A DNA stretch of 64,000 bases, taken from Flavobacterium sp. (lineage in GTDB: Bacteria; Bacteroidota; Bacteroidia; Flavobacteriales; Flavobacteriaceae). The stretch lies in the NCBI GenBank assembly GCA_014379405.1, contig JACMLU010000004.1:62001-126000 (forward strand). The letters run 5' to 3'. The notes below the pieces were generated by a model, which saw only the letters and a program-made list of their open reading frames with translations, did no database searches and was not told where the DNA came from. This document shows positions 36,678 to 44,572 of the stretch, in pieces (position 1 is the first letter of the stretch; every line of letters starts with the position of its first letter). The position numbers and the translations under genes were made by a program.

Positions 36678-36863
36678 TTAAAGTGCTCCAATAATTTTAA
36701 ATATCTCCTCTTTTGTTTTACCTAGTTTTTTTTGAAGTTTTCCCAACATTTCTTCTTTTTTGCCTTTTACAAATAGCAAATCATTTTCTGTTAAGGCCGC
36801 AAATTTTAGTTTCAATTTAACTTTTTGTTCTTCCCAGTTTCCAGTTAGTTCTATCGTATTCAT
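36678..36863 (-). CDS. CsbD-family general stress protein
   Basis: The 61-aa protein matches CsbD by NWEEQKVKLKLKFAALTENDLLFVKGKKEEMLGKLQKKLGKTKEEI. CsbD-like proteins are small soluble proteins induced by general stress; their molecular role is unknown. It is the first gene of a four-gene stress operon and lies 71 bp downstream of element copy c. Confidence 0.9.
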   Translation of the reverse strand: MNTIELTGNWEEQKVKLKLKFAALTENDLLFVKGKKEEMLGKLQKKLGKTKEEIFKIIGAL

Positions 36864-36933
36864 CTTTATTTATAATTTATGTGTGAATGTGTTTCACTAC
36901 TATACAAAGATGGTTGCATTACAACTCAAAAGT

Positions 36934-36970
36934 GTTACATAACTTTAGAAATAAGTTACAACATTCACAT
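36934..36970 (-). promoter_or_regulatory. 37-bp stress-island element, copy c
   Basis: Left half GTTACATAACTTT at 36934, right half GTTACAACATTCACAT from 36955, spacing 21 bp. It is 71 bp before the CsbD start. Confidence 0.7.
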
Positions 36971-37034
36971 ATTTAAGAACATAAATATTTTTTCACAATG
37001 GTAGAACAAGACGAAAAGGATAATGAAATTTAAA

Positions 37035-37457
37035 TTAAACGGCTTTTTTTTCTCCCTCGATTTCTCCTTCAATTTCTTTGACTTGTTCTACTAATTCGAT
37101 GTATTCCTTGGAAAGTTCTTTTAATTCGCGTTCCGTTTTTCCTTCAGCATTAATAACTGAATTGTCTGCTGTTTCGTGCGAAGACACTAATTCATTTATT
37201 TTTAAATGCAAGGAAACCGAAAACTTATTGAAAGACTTTTGAATAATAAACAAACTCAAAAAAGTGGTTCCAAAGATAATGTCTCCGATAATTTCGTGCA
37301 CATTGCGAGTGGTAAAAAAATCATTGATCCACCAAAAGATTACCAAAATAAAAGCCAAAATAAAGGTGATAGAATTACCCAAAACAGCCGTTCCCAAAGA
37401 AACCATTCTTTCGAAAATCATTTCTGTAAAACCGTATATGTGTTTTATTTTATTCAT
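37035..37457 (-). CDS. Low-affinity iron permease-like membrane protein
   Basis: The 140-aa protein has two transmembrane helices (about 22-42 and 55-75) and a Glu/Lys-rich C-terminal tail. The N-terminal half (FERMVSLGTAVLGNSITFILAFILVIFWW) matches the low-affinity iron permease family (Pfam Iron_permease), small membrane proteins whose transport role is doubtful in bacteria. It overlaps the 74-aa gene upstream by 8 bp and lies in the operon led by the gene at 37941. Confidence 0.8.
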   Translation of the reverse strand: MNKIKHIYGFTEMIFERMVSLGTAVLGNSITFILAFILVIFWWINDFFTTRNVHEIIGDIIFGTTFLSLFIIQKSFNKFSVSLHLKINELVSSHETADNSVINAEGKTERELKELSKEYIELVEQVKEIEGEIEGEKKAV

Positions 37458-37674
37458 TTTTATTTTTTGCAGGCTGATTTTTGATATAATCTTTAAGCAA
37501 GAAATCTAATGAATCATAATAGTCTTGTAAGGCTTTACGATTTATTTCTGGACTCTCCACATTCGGAATCGTCTCTGGCATTTCTATAATATATTTTGAT
37601 AATTCAGGATATTGATCCTTTATTTTCATCGTAATTTGTACAATGGCGGCGTCGAGTTCTTTTTCAGTTTTCAT
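37450..37674 (-). CDS. Small conserved-looking acidic protein
   Basis: The 74-aa soluble protein (MKTEKELDAAIVQITMKI start) has no signal peptide or known motif. A pattern of short helices with central Pro residues (MPETIPNVESPEINRK) is visible. It overlaps the iron permease-like gene by 8 bp and lies 33 bp after the 77-aa gene, so it is part of that operon. Function unknown. Confidence 0.6.
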   Translation of the reverse strand: MKTEKELDAAIVQITMKIKDQYPELSKYIIEMPETIPNVESPEINRKALQDYYDSLDFLLKDYIKNQPAKNKNE

Positions 37675-37707
37675 AATAAATTGTATTATCCACTCCTGGA
37701 ATGATAC

Positions 37708-37941
37708 CTATTTTTTTAACCAAGATTTATAATCAAACAGATTGTCCTCTTGTGCCCTTACAGAACATCCACTCGCTTTATTGTAATAATTTTGCTCTTG
37801 TTTATGGGCGACTTCATTATAAGACATTGCTACTTCAGAACGACATTTTGCATTGCTGGTATAAGCACCAATCAAATCTTGATCTTCGGCTAATGCATCC
37901 AAAGATTGGCCAGCTATGTTTAGGTTTTTAGTTGCTGTCAT
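37708..37941 (-). CDS. Small soluble protein, unknown function
   Basis: I start at 37941 (77 aa, MTATKNLNIAG); the longer frame runs back through the regulatory region. The chain is helical and polar, with two Cys (CRSEVAM and SGCSVRAQ), and no known family. Its promoter region carries element copy d, 73 bp upstream, so it leads the operon 37941-37035. Confidence 0.6.
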   Translation of the reverse strand: MTATKNLNIAGQSLDALAEDQDLIGAYTSNAKCRSEVAMSYNEVAHKQEQNYYNKASGCSVRAQEDNLFDYKSWLKK

Positions 37942-38013
37942 TTTTAAAATAGTGTTTTGTCGAAAATGAGTTTTGCCGACTTTACAAAGGTGAACAGCAT
38001 TCAGAAAAAAAGT

Positions 38014-38050
38014 GTTACACAACTTCAATGTAAAGTTGTATAATTCACAT
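38014..38050 (-). promoter_or_regulatory. 37-bp stress-island element, copy d
   Basis: Left half GTTACACAACTTC at 38014, right half GTTGTATAATTCACAT from 38035, spacing 21 bp, 73 bp before the start of the 77-aa gene. Confidence 0.7.
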
Positions 38051-38074
38051 ATTGAATAAATTGAATTTTATATT

Positions 38075-38302
38075 TCAAGATCTCCTCTTTTTTCTATTAC
38101 TATCTTCAATAATTATGACACCACCAACTATTATCATTAAACCAATAATGGGTTTCCATTGCAAGGGGTGATTTTTTTCTTTACTTATCTTGGCAGAACC
38201 CATTTCGACTATGTTTTCGTTGGTTACATAATTAAACCCCGTGCAAACCGTCATTGTAATCCCCATTAAGATAAATACTATTCCAAGGATTTTTATTTTC
38301 AT
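38075..38302 (-). CDS. Small two-helix membrane protein after mlaD
   Basis: The 75-aa protein has two transmembrane helices (about 5-25 and 50-66) with a short polar loop and a basic C-terminus (RKKRRS). Its start overlaps the mlaD-like stop by 4 bases, so it is translationally coupled and may assist the lipid transporter, although no known Mla subunit looks like it. Confidence 0.65.
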   Translation of the reverse strand: MKIKILGIVFILMGITMTVCTGFNYVTNENIVEMGSAKISKEKNHPLQWKPIIGLMIIVGGVIIIEDSNRKKRRS

Positions 38303-39156
38303 TTTAGACTGTCTTTTTTAGTTAACTTTTTCTGTTTCATCAAGTCTTTCTTTTTCTTCTCCTCCGCTTTTTCCTTTTTGTTGAAATAGCCTTTGAGCAG
38401 AAAATTATGCTTGGCAGCTTCCATATTTTCACTCAGTCCTTTTGTTCCCGACTCGAGATTTGACATTGTCGAATCTAGTTTTATACCTAAGCTTTTATCA
38501 TTGACCAATTTTGACAGCACTCCTTTTCCACTATTCATATTAGTGGTAAATTTGGAAAACTCTTTGGTAGTGACTTCAAGATTAGCAATCGTTTTTTTCA
38601 GACTATTGGCAAATTCTTTGTCATTCATCAATTTAGACAAGGTACCGTTTCCGTTATTCATCGAGTTGGTAAATTGAGCCAACTGAGCGGTTATAATCCC
38701 AGCATTATCGACACTTTTTTTAACGCTTTCCATTAAATCTTCCATTTCAACGGCACTTTTTGAAGCAATAAAAGCGTTTTCTTTGATAATTTGATTAGAG
38801 GAAGAGCCTGGGGAAATAGTCATCACTTTGTCGCCCATTAATCCATCGGAACCTATGCTTGCCATAGCATCTGTTTTAATATATTTTTGGATATCTTTTT
38901 CTATGACTAAATCTACAACGACACTAGAATCGTTTATCAGTTCTATTTCGTTTATTGTACCGACATTTATTCCTGAAAAACGCACATTGTTCCCCACCTT
39001 TAGCCCACTAACGGTTTTAAATTTTGATTTTACGTGAAAAGTATCTCCAAACATGTTTTGTTGTTTTCCAACAAAATAAATAGTAAGGATGAATAGTATT
39101 AATCCAACAATTACAAACATCCCCAATTTCCAATTTGATCCCGTATCTTTATTCAT
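38299..39156 (-). CDS. mlaD: MlaD-type MCE-domain lipid transport protein
   Basis: The 285-aa protein has a short N-terminus, one transmembrane helix (about 11-29) and an MCE domain (about 38-115: FKTVSGLKVGNNVRFSGINVGTINEIEL), then a helical region with two related segments around NSMNNGNGTLSKLMNDKEF and TNMNSGKGVLSKLVNDKSL, and a Lys-rich end. MlaD-type proteins form hexameric rings that pass phospholipids between membranes. It follows the ATPase and permease genes in the usual order E-F-D. Confidence 0.9.
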   Translation of the reverse strand: MNKDTGSNWKLGMFVIVGLILFILTIYFVGKQQNMFGDTFHVKSKFKTVSGLKVGNNVRFSGINVGTINEIELINDSSVVVDLVIEKDIQKYIKTDAMASIGSDGLMGDKVMTISPGSSSNQIIKENAFIASKSAVEMEDLMESVKKSVDNAGIITAQLAQFTNSMNNGNGTLSKLMNDKEFANSLKKTIANLEVTTKEFSKFTTNMNSGKGVLSKLVNDKSLGIKLDSTMSNLESGTKGLSENMEAAKHNFLLKGYFNKKEKAEEKKKKDLMKQKKLTKKDSLK

Positions 39157-39172
39157 TTTTCGTTTTATTTAA

Positions 39173-39907
39173 TTAAATAAAAAAGGAACGCACCCATTCG
39201 TCCTTGCTTTTTTCCAATGCTGCATAACTACCCTCGGCATTAATGATTCCGTCTTTCAGAATCAAAATTCTATAGCCGGTCATTTTGGCACAAGCCATAT
39301 CGTGGGTAATTATGATGGAGGTTGTTTTGTGTTTTTCTTGGACAGACAGCATCAATTCACTGATTTCCCTAGAGGTAATGGTGTCCAAACCCGAAGTGGG
39401 TTCGTCATACAAAATAATCTCGGGGTTGATGATTATGGCTCTGGCCAATGCAATTCTTTTTTCCATTCCGCCCGACAATTCCGAAGGCATTTTGTCTATT
39501 GCTTCTTTTAGTCCAACGCTTTCCAGTGCTTCGATAATTTTAGCCTCAATTACTTCTTCGGTTAAATTTCGAGTATGGTGTTTTAATGTAAATGTCAGGT
39601 TTTGTCTTACCGACATCGAGTCGTACAAGGCGCCATTTTGAAACATAAAACCAATTCGAATCCTTACATCATTGAGTTCGTCATCTTTTAAAGAGGTAAT
39701 CTCCGTATCAAAAATTTTGATATTTCCTTTGTCGGCTTTTACCAATCCAACCAAACATTTAATGGTAACCGATTTTCCTGAACCGGAACGCCCCAAAATG
39801 ACCAAACCTTCGCCTTCGCTGACCGTGAGATTAATTCCTTTTAGAATTTCATTTTTTCCAAAAGTTTTATACAGGTTTTCGATGGCTATTATAGGTGGTG
39901 TTTCCAT
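39173..39907 (-). CDS. mlaF: MlaF-type ABC transporter ATPase
   Basis: The 244-aa ATPase has Walker A GRSGSGKSV (about 38-46), Q-loop FMFQNGALYDSMSV, signature LSGGMEKRIALARA and Walker B IILYDEPTSGLD. The MEKR after LSGG and the GALYDSM segment are typical of MlaF. It powers phospholipid transport through the MlaE-type permease encoded 4 bp upstream. Confidence 0.93.
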   Translation of the reverse strand: METPPIIAIENLYKTFGKNEILKGINLTVSEGEGLVILGRSGSGKSVTIKCLVGLVKADKGNIKIFDTEITSLKDDELNDVRIRIGFMFQNGALYDSMSVRQNLTFTLKHHTRNLTEEVIEAKIIEALESVGLKEAIDKMPSELSGGMEKRIALARAIIINPEIILYDEPTSGLDTITSREISELMLSVQEKHKTTSIIITHDMACAKMTGYRILILKDGIINAEGSYAALEKSKDEWVRSFFI

Positions 39908-39910
39908 AAT

Positions 39911-40669
39911 TTAGAAAAATAAATCGGTTAATTGGACGGCTAACATATCAATTATAAAAATAGAAAGCGAAGCCGAAACTACCGCTTCATTGGCTGCAAT
40001 CCCGACGCTTGCCGTTCCGTTTGAGGCATTAAAACCTTTGTAAGAACCTATTAATCCAATAAAAAAACCAAAGAAAAAGGTCTTAATGACTGCCGGCATT
40101 AAATCTAAAAATTGAAGATGTTCCAACACTTCGGAGAAATAGCGAAACAAGGTCATATTTCCATGAATATTGTAACCTACATATCCGCCATAGATTCCAA
40201 TAAAATCAGCATAAATTACCAAAAGGGGCACCATAAATGTGGTCGCCAAAATTCGGGTAACCACTAAATATTTATAGGGATTAATGGCCGAAACTTCCAT
40301 AGCATCTATTTGTTCCGTAACTTTCATCGAACCCAATTCGGCTCCAATTCCCGAAGCTATTTTTCCAGCACAAATCAGAGCGGTAATTACCGGGGCAATT
40401 TCCCGGATTAAAGACAAGGAAACCATACTGGGCAACCAAGATTCTGCACCAAATTTCAACAATGTCGGTCGGGATTGAATAGTTAAAACCAAGCCCATTA
40501 TAAATCCCGTGATGGTTATTAAGGGCAAGGTTTTATACCCAACTGCAAAACATTGCCTGCTAAATTCTCTCCATTGAAAAACTGGCTTGAAAAGTTCTTT
40601 AAAAAACCTCAAGGTAAATTGGGCCATATCACCCGCTTCGTTACAAACATTTCTTAGATAGACAATCAA
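39911..40669 (-). CDS. mlaE: MlaE-type ABC transporter permease
   Basis: The 252-aa membrane protein has about five helices and the conserved MlaE elements GFIMGLVLTIQ, REIAPVITALICAGKIASGIGAELGSMKVTEQIDAMEV and IGSYKGFNA. With MlaF and MlaD it forms an inner-membrane phospholipid transporter for outer-membrane lipid balance. MlaB and MlaC are not in this operon, as is usual outside Proteobacteria. It lies 48 bp downstream of the 127-aa gene, so element copy e probably drives the whole set. Confidence 0.92.
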   Translation of the reverse strand: MIVYLRNVCNEAGDMAQFTLRFFKELFKPVFQWREFSRQCFAVGYKTLPLITITGFIMGLVLTIQSRPTLLKFGAESWLPSMVSLSLIREIAPVITALICAGKIASGIGAELGSMKVTEQIDAMEVSAINPYKYLVVTRILATTFMVPLLVIYADFIGIYGGYVGYNIHGNMTLFRYFSEVLEHLQFLDLMPAVIKTFFFGFFIGLIGSYKGFNASNGTASVGIAANEAVVSASLSIFIIDMLAVQLTDLFF

Positions 40670-40717
40670 AATAGTTCTGTTTTATGTTTTTATGAAATCA
40701 TTCTCAAAACTTCGAAC

Positions 40718-41101
40718 CTATGCTTTTGAAAAATAATCCTTTACAAAAGCTGTTTTTTGATTCTCAGTCATTTTATCGGTGTTTTTAATTTCGATTTTTA
40801 TCTTTCCAAATTCTCCAGCCTGACTTAAAACAGCAAACAATTCGACTTTAGCATCGGTTGGACCAAAGAGAACCACTTCGTTATAATCCTTAATTACCTC
40901 AGCCAACTTTTTATAATAGCTGGATAGATGTTGTTTTTCCTTATTGTGCATCAGGCTTTCACTTTTTGCCAAAGCTTCGATTTTATCTTGACGGCTAAAT
41001 TCAGATTCGATGGTTATACTTTTAAAAGAATCGGACGTAAATTCTATTAAATAGGCAATGGAATGGTCCATCCATACACCTAATTTTTTTACTGTTTTCA
41101 T
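40718..41101 (-). CDS. Small cytoplasmic protein, possible eRF1-like fold
   Basis: The 127-aa protein begins KKLGVWMDHSIAYLIEF and contains EVVLFGPTDAKVELFAVL, a pattern I associate with the bacterial eRF1-like/host-attachment type of small domain that binds ribosomes or nucleotides. This is a weak fold impression. No signal peptide or membrane helix. It leads the mla operon, 90 bp downstream of element copy e. Confidence 0.65.
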   Translation of the reverse strand: MKTVKKLGVWMDHSIAYLIEFTSDSFKSITIESEFSRQDKIEALAKSESLMHNKEKQHLSSYYKKLAEVIKDYNEVVLFGPTDAKVELFAVLSQAGEFGKIKIEIKNTDKMTENQKTAFVKDYFSKA

Positions 41102-41190
41102 ATTGTTTTTATTGTGATTAAGCCGATTATTACCATTGTAATGATCTCAATTTTAGAAAGATAAAGGTGGGTCTATTTATGACGCAAAGT

Positions 41191-41227
41191 GTTATACAAC
41201 TTTTATTATATGTTATATTATTCACAC
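41191..41227 (-). promoter_or_regulatory. 37-bp stress-island element, copy e
   Basis: Left half GTTATACAACTTTT at 41191, right half GTTATATTATTCACAC from 41212, spacing 21 bp. It lies 90 bp before the gene leading the mla operon. Confidence 0.75.
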
Positions 41228-41264
41228 TTTTTAGGACAACTGCTCAATACCAAGAATTGGACGC

Positions 41265-41295
41265 AAAAAAGAGGCTGTCTCAAAAAGGCAGCCTC
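41265..41295 (-). terminator. Terminator of dps
   Basis: GAGGCTG and CAGCCTC (41271-41277 with 41289-41295) form a GC-rich stem followed by a T-run on the minus strand (41270-41265). It lies between the dps stop and element copy e. Confidence 0.8.
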
Positions 41296-41363
41296 AAACC
41301 AAAAAAAAAAATTCCCGAATTAAACTTTATAAAAAAACGTTTCCTTTTTGGCTTATTTTGCTA

Positions 41364-41837
41364 TTAACCCAAATACCTTCTCAAAACCCAAGCAATCGTT
41401 TCGTGTTGTTGCAAGATTCCGGTAAGCAAATCAGCAGTTCCAGCATCGTGGTGTTCATTGGCACACAAATCAATATCTTTACGCAATTCGGCAATCATAA
41501 TTTCATGATCGGATAGTAGTTCCGAGAGCATTGATTTTTTAACAGGGTACTCATTTGGATGCTCCATAATTCGCGAAAGCAATGAAAACTCATTCATCGT
41601 TCCAATAGCTTTGCCTCCTAATTTACCGATACGTTCGGCTACTAAATCAATAATGATTTCCAATTCTGCGTATTGCGATTCAAATAATTTATGCAATTCC
41701 ATAAAACTTTCGCCAGCCACATTCCAATGGAATTTCCTGGTTTTGATGTAAAGTGTCATCTCGTCTGACAAAACAACAGAAAGCAAGTTATTTATTTTTT
41801 GCAAGTGATCTTCGGTAATTCCAATTTTTGGTATCAT
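41364..41837 (-). CDS. dps: Dps ferritin-like DNA-protection protein
   Basis: The 157-aa protein has the Dps ferroxidase motif RKFHWNVAGESFMELHKLFESQYAELEIIIDLVAERI (about 33-69), with His, Asp and Glu metal ligands between subunits. Dps forms dodecamers that oxidise and store iron and shield DNA in stress. The 5' leader is unusually long: element copy f is 299 bp upstream, and two copies of an 80-bp repeated element lie between it and the start. Confidence 0.95.
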   Translation of the reverse strand: MIPKIGITEDHLQKINNLLSVVLSDEMTLYIKTRKFHWNVAGESFMELHKLFESQYAELEIIIDLVAERIGKLGGKAIGTMNEFSLLSRIMEHPNEYPVKKSMLSELLSDHEIMIAELRKDIDLCANEHHDAGTADLLTGILQQHETIAWVLRRYLG

Positions 41838-41878
41838 ACTATTTTTATTTTTTTATTTCTTTGGAATAATTGAAAAAC

Positions 41879-41961
41879 ATCAAGATCATCTGTTAGTACC
41901 ACATTTTTTATTTTGTGGTGAAGTTCTTCTTCTCTTGACTAAACGACATTGATCATTTTTT
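41879..41961 (-). ncRNA. Tandem dps leader element, copy 1 (start-proximal)
   Basis: Read on the minus strand, this copy can form an outer stem (ATCAA with TTGAT near its two ends) and an inner hairpin CACCACA...TGTGGT. A 31-bp block (41923-41953) is identical to the second copy, as is the 12-bp block TGTTAGTACCAC (plus strand 41891-41902). The loop between blocks differs by two bases, so a protein-coding role is unlikely. Candidate structured leader RNA for dps. Confidence 0.5.
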
Positions 41962-41992
41962 CAATTCTTTATTTCTTAAAATTATTTTAAAA

Positions 41993-42071
41993 ATCAAGGT
42001 CATTTGTTAGTACCACAATTATTTTTGAGGTGAGGTTCTTCTTCTCTTGACTAAACGACATTGATTATTTT
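41993..42071 (-). ncRNA. Tandem dps leader element, copy 2 (start-distal)
   Basis: This second copy of the leader element is offset by exactly 112 bp from the first (identical block 42035-42065). The inner hairpin keeps its outer pairs but has one mismatch, ACCTCA against TGTGGT. Both copies also contain ATG TCG TTT AGT CAA GAG in the same place, giving 13- and 24-codon frames that then diverge; conservation of blocks without frame favours RNA structure. Confidence 0.5.
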
Positions 42072-42135
42072 ATATTTAGAATTCAATTTTCATTAATTCT
42101 ATATTGTAAAATTCTAAAAAACAGAACGTTAAATT

Positions 42136-42172
42136 GTTACATAACTTTTGAGAAAAGTTATATAATTCCTTT
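42136..42172 (-). promoter_or_regulatory. 37-bp stress-island element, copy f
   Basis: Left half GTTACATAACTTTT at 42136, right half GTTATATAATTCCTTT from 42157, spacing 21 bp. The TTCACAC end is changed to TTCCTTT, the only copy to lose it. It lies just beyond the end of the glycosyltransferase gene (stop at 42176) and 299 bp from the dps start. Confidence 0.6.
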
Positions 42173-42175
42173 CTA

Positions 42176-44572
42176 TTATAATTTATCACTCTCGATTCTA
42201 ACACTTGATTTCAATTTACTTTTTCTGAAAACAGTCATTACATCAATGCTTTTAGAGTCTTTCTGATTCAACTGTTTTTGTATTGTGAGTCTTGCCATCA
42301 AATAGCTAACTGTTGACTCAGCACCTTGATTCAAATTGATATAGTTGTCCTCTAATCCATCATAACAGCCTCCCGTACAAGGATTGTAGACAATTTGGCG
42401 TAAATGATTGTTCCCCAAAAACCAGCTGAAACCAATTTCCATTTTTTCTAAATATTTTTCTTCCTTGAAAGCATTGTAAAATTTACTTAGCGCTAGAATT
42501 GTATAAGCAACATCAATAGGCTGTTCGCCACCCACTTTTTCCAGATTTAATTCTTCGTCATTGGTGAGCCAACCTTTGTTTGATATGACTTTTATACTTT
42601 GATTTCTGTATATTTTTGACAATAAGAAATCAAAAGATTTTTCTGCAATTTCCCTGTAAATATTCTCGCCTGTTGTCAAATAAGTACACAACATAGCCTC
42701 TGGCAAAATGCTATTGCCATAAGTAAGATAACTCTCGAACCATTGCCAATTGTCTTTTGCTTCATGTTTGTACATTTGCACTAATTTGTTGGCTAGATGT
42801 TGCATCAAAATTATATTTTGAACAGAATTGTGTTTCAAATTACTATAATAGATCCCTTTTATAATGAAAGCCATTGCTCGTGTAGAATGAATTTTACGAA
42901 CATTTTTCAATGCTAGTTCCATAGCTGACACAGCATTTTCAAACAATTCCGTTGGCAAAATTGTGCCCAAAGAAATAAGATGTCCCAAAGACCAAATCGC
43001 TCTTCCATTAGCATCATCAAGGTTTTCACTATTCTGTTCGGTGAATTTTCCCTCTTGGTCAACATAATTCAAGAAAGTGCCGTCAGGTTGAAAACAGAAT
43101 TTTATAAAGTTGAAATACTTGTTGATATATTCTAAATCTGCTTGCTCATTTGTCAATTCAAAATGTTGGCACATTGCTACCAAAGCACGCGCATTGTCAT
43201 CTAAAGTATAGCCTGAATCTAAATCAGGTTGATTGATTTTGGAAAACTGAAGCATTCCAAATGAAGTGGTCATATTTTTGAAATGATTGAGGTTAATGTC
43301 CGGAATTCTATACTGTAAAGCGATTTTTTTATTTCCGATTTTTTCAAATAATCCAGCGTGTGCAATTGCAGAGTTTTCCCAGGCAGTTGGAGCTAATTTA
43401 TGAATGCCGTTTGCAGCAATGTTTTTGCGTAATGGTTCGTCGTTCAACAAACGAATGACTTGTTGGGCTAGTTGCTCTGGGTTTTCAAAATCGATAATAA
43501 TACCCGACCCGTTTTGCAATACTTCGATAGCATGTGGAATTGGCGTGGAAATAATGGGGCAACCACAACTTATGGCGTAGGCAAAAGTACCGCTCACAGC
43601 TTGGTTCCTGTCTTTGGACGTAAAAAGATAGATATCGGTAAGTTGAAGATACTCTAACAACTCATTCAACGGCAAATATTGATTGATGAATTTTACGTTA
43701 TTTTGTAATCCCAAATCCATAATTTTGGCTTCTAACGAATTTCTATATTTTTCACCTTCATTTTTAAAAACAGTTGGATGCGTTTTACCGATGACCAGAA
43801 ATAACACTTCCGGTTGTTCTTTTACAATTATTTTCAGGGCACTTATAGAAGTTTCAATACATTTTCCAGAGCTTAACAATCCAAAGGTTGATATAATTTT
43901 TCGCTCCGATAATTTGTATTTTTCCTTGAGGACTTTCTTGTTTGAATGTTCCACTAAATGTGTGCCGTGGGGAATAACAGTGATTTTTTCAGTCAAAACT
44001 CCATAATCATTTTCTAATATTTTTGCAGATGAATTAGTCATCACGATAAAAGAATCAACAATAGTATTGATTTCTTGAACTTGCTTTTTTAGCTGTTCAC
44101 TTGGATGCGGCAAAACCGTGTGAAAAGCTACAATTATCGGTTTATGAATCGATTTTAAAAAGGATATAAAATCGGCTTCATTGGATCTGAACAAGCCAAA
44201 TTCATGCTGAATCAAGACAATCTCAATAGCTGTATTTTCATCAATATGCTCGGCTAATTCGACATACATTTTTGGATTATCAGTTTGCAGGACGGCATAT
44301 AGTTTTTCTGAATAAATGTTCTTTTCATTTTCTAATTCTAATGCGACAATTTTTATGGCAAACGATTTGGTAAATTTGTTGTTTACAGCTAGTATTAAAT
44401 CCTGGGAATAGGTTGCAATACCACATTCACGAGGTGGGAAAGTGGTAATAAATAAAATTTCAGGCAACTCGATTTCGTTATGAATTAAATCTAATGTGTT
44501 ATCCAAGCTATTTTTAAGCTGACTTTTTATTGAAACCAAGTTATTGGTATTGATTGTGATTTTATTTCTCAT
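42176..44572 (-). CDS. Glycosyltransferase (GT4-type) fused to a helical glycoside-processing-like domain
   Basis: The 798-aa protein has an N-terminal GT4 glycosyltransferase (about 35-420) with EFGLFRSNEADFISFL, FGLLSSGKCIETSISALK and the C-terminal nucleotide-sugar motif CGCPIISTPIPHAIEVL, then an alpha-helical domain (about 430-780) with LDDNARALVAMC, WQWFESYLTYGN and QGAESTVSYLMARL, resembling (alpha/alpha)6-barrel sugar-processing domains. It overlaps the GH130 gene upstream by 11 bp. The pair likely makes and recycles a mannose-containing saccharide; donor and product are not known from sequence. Confidence 0.85.
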   Translation of the reverse strand: MRNKITINTNNLVSIKSQLKNSLDNTLDLIHNEIELPEILFITTFPPRECGIATYSQDLILAVNNKFTKSFAIKIVALELENEKNIYSEKLYAVLQTDNPKMYVELAEHIDENTAIEIVLIQHEFGLFRSNEADFISFLKSIHKPIIVAFHTVLPHPSEQLKKQVQEINTIVDSFIVMTNSSAKILENDYGVLTEKITVIPHGTHLVEHSNKKVLKEKYKLSERKIISTFGLLSSGKCIETSISALKIIVKEQPEVLFLVIGKTHPTVFKNEGEKYRNSLEAKIMDLGLQNNVKFINQYLPLNELLEYLQLTDIYLFTSKDRNQAVSGTFAYAISCGCPIISTPIPHAIEVLQNGSGIIIDFENPEQLAQQVIRLLNDEPLRKNIAANGIHKLAPTAWENSAIAHAGLFEKIGNKKIALQYRIPDINLNHFKNMTTSFGMLQFSKINQPDLDSGYTLDDNARALVAMCQHFELTNEQADLEYINKYFNFIKFCFQPDGTFLNYVDQEGKFTEQNSENLDDANGRAIWSLGHLISLGTILPTELFENAVSAMELALKNVRKIHSTRAMAFIIKGIYYSNLKHNSVQNIILMQHLANKLVQMYKHEAKDNWQWFESYLTYGNSILPEAMLCTYLTTGENIYREIAEKSFDFLLSKIYRNQSIKVISNKGWLTNDEELNLEKVGGEQPIDVAYTILALSKFYNAFKEEKYLEKMEIGFSWFLGNNHLRQIVYNPCTGGCYDGLEDNYINLNQGAESTVSYLMARLTIQKQLNQKDSKSIDVMTVFRKSKLKSSVRIESDKL

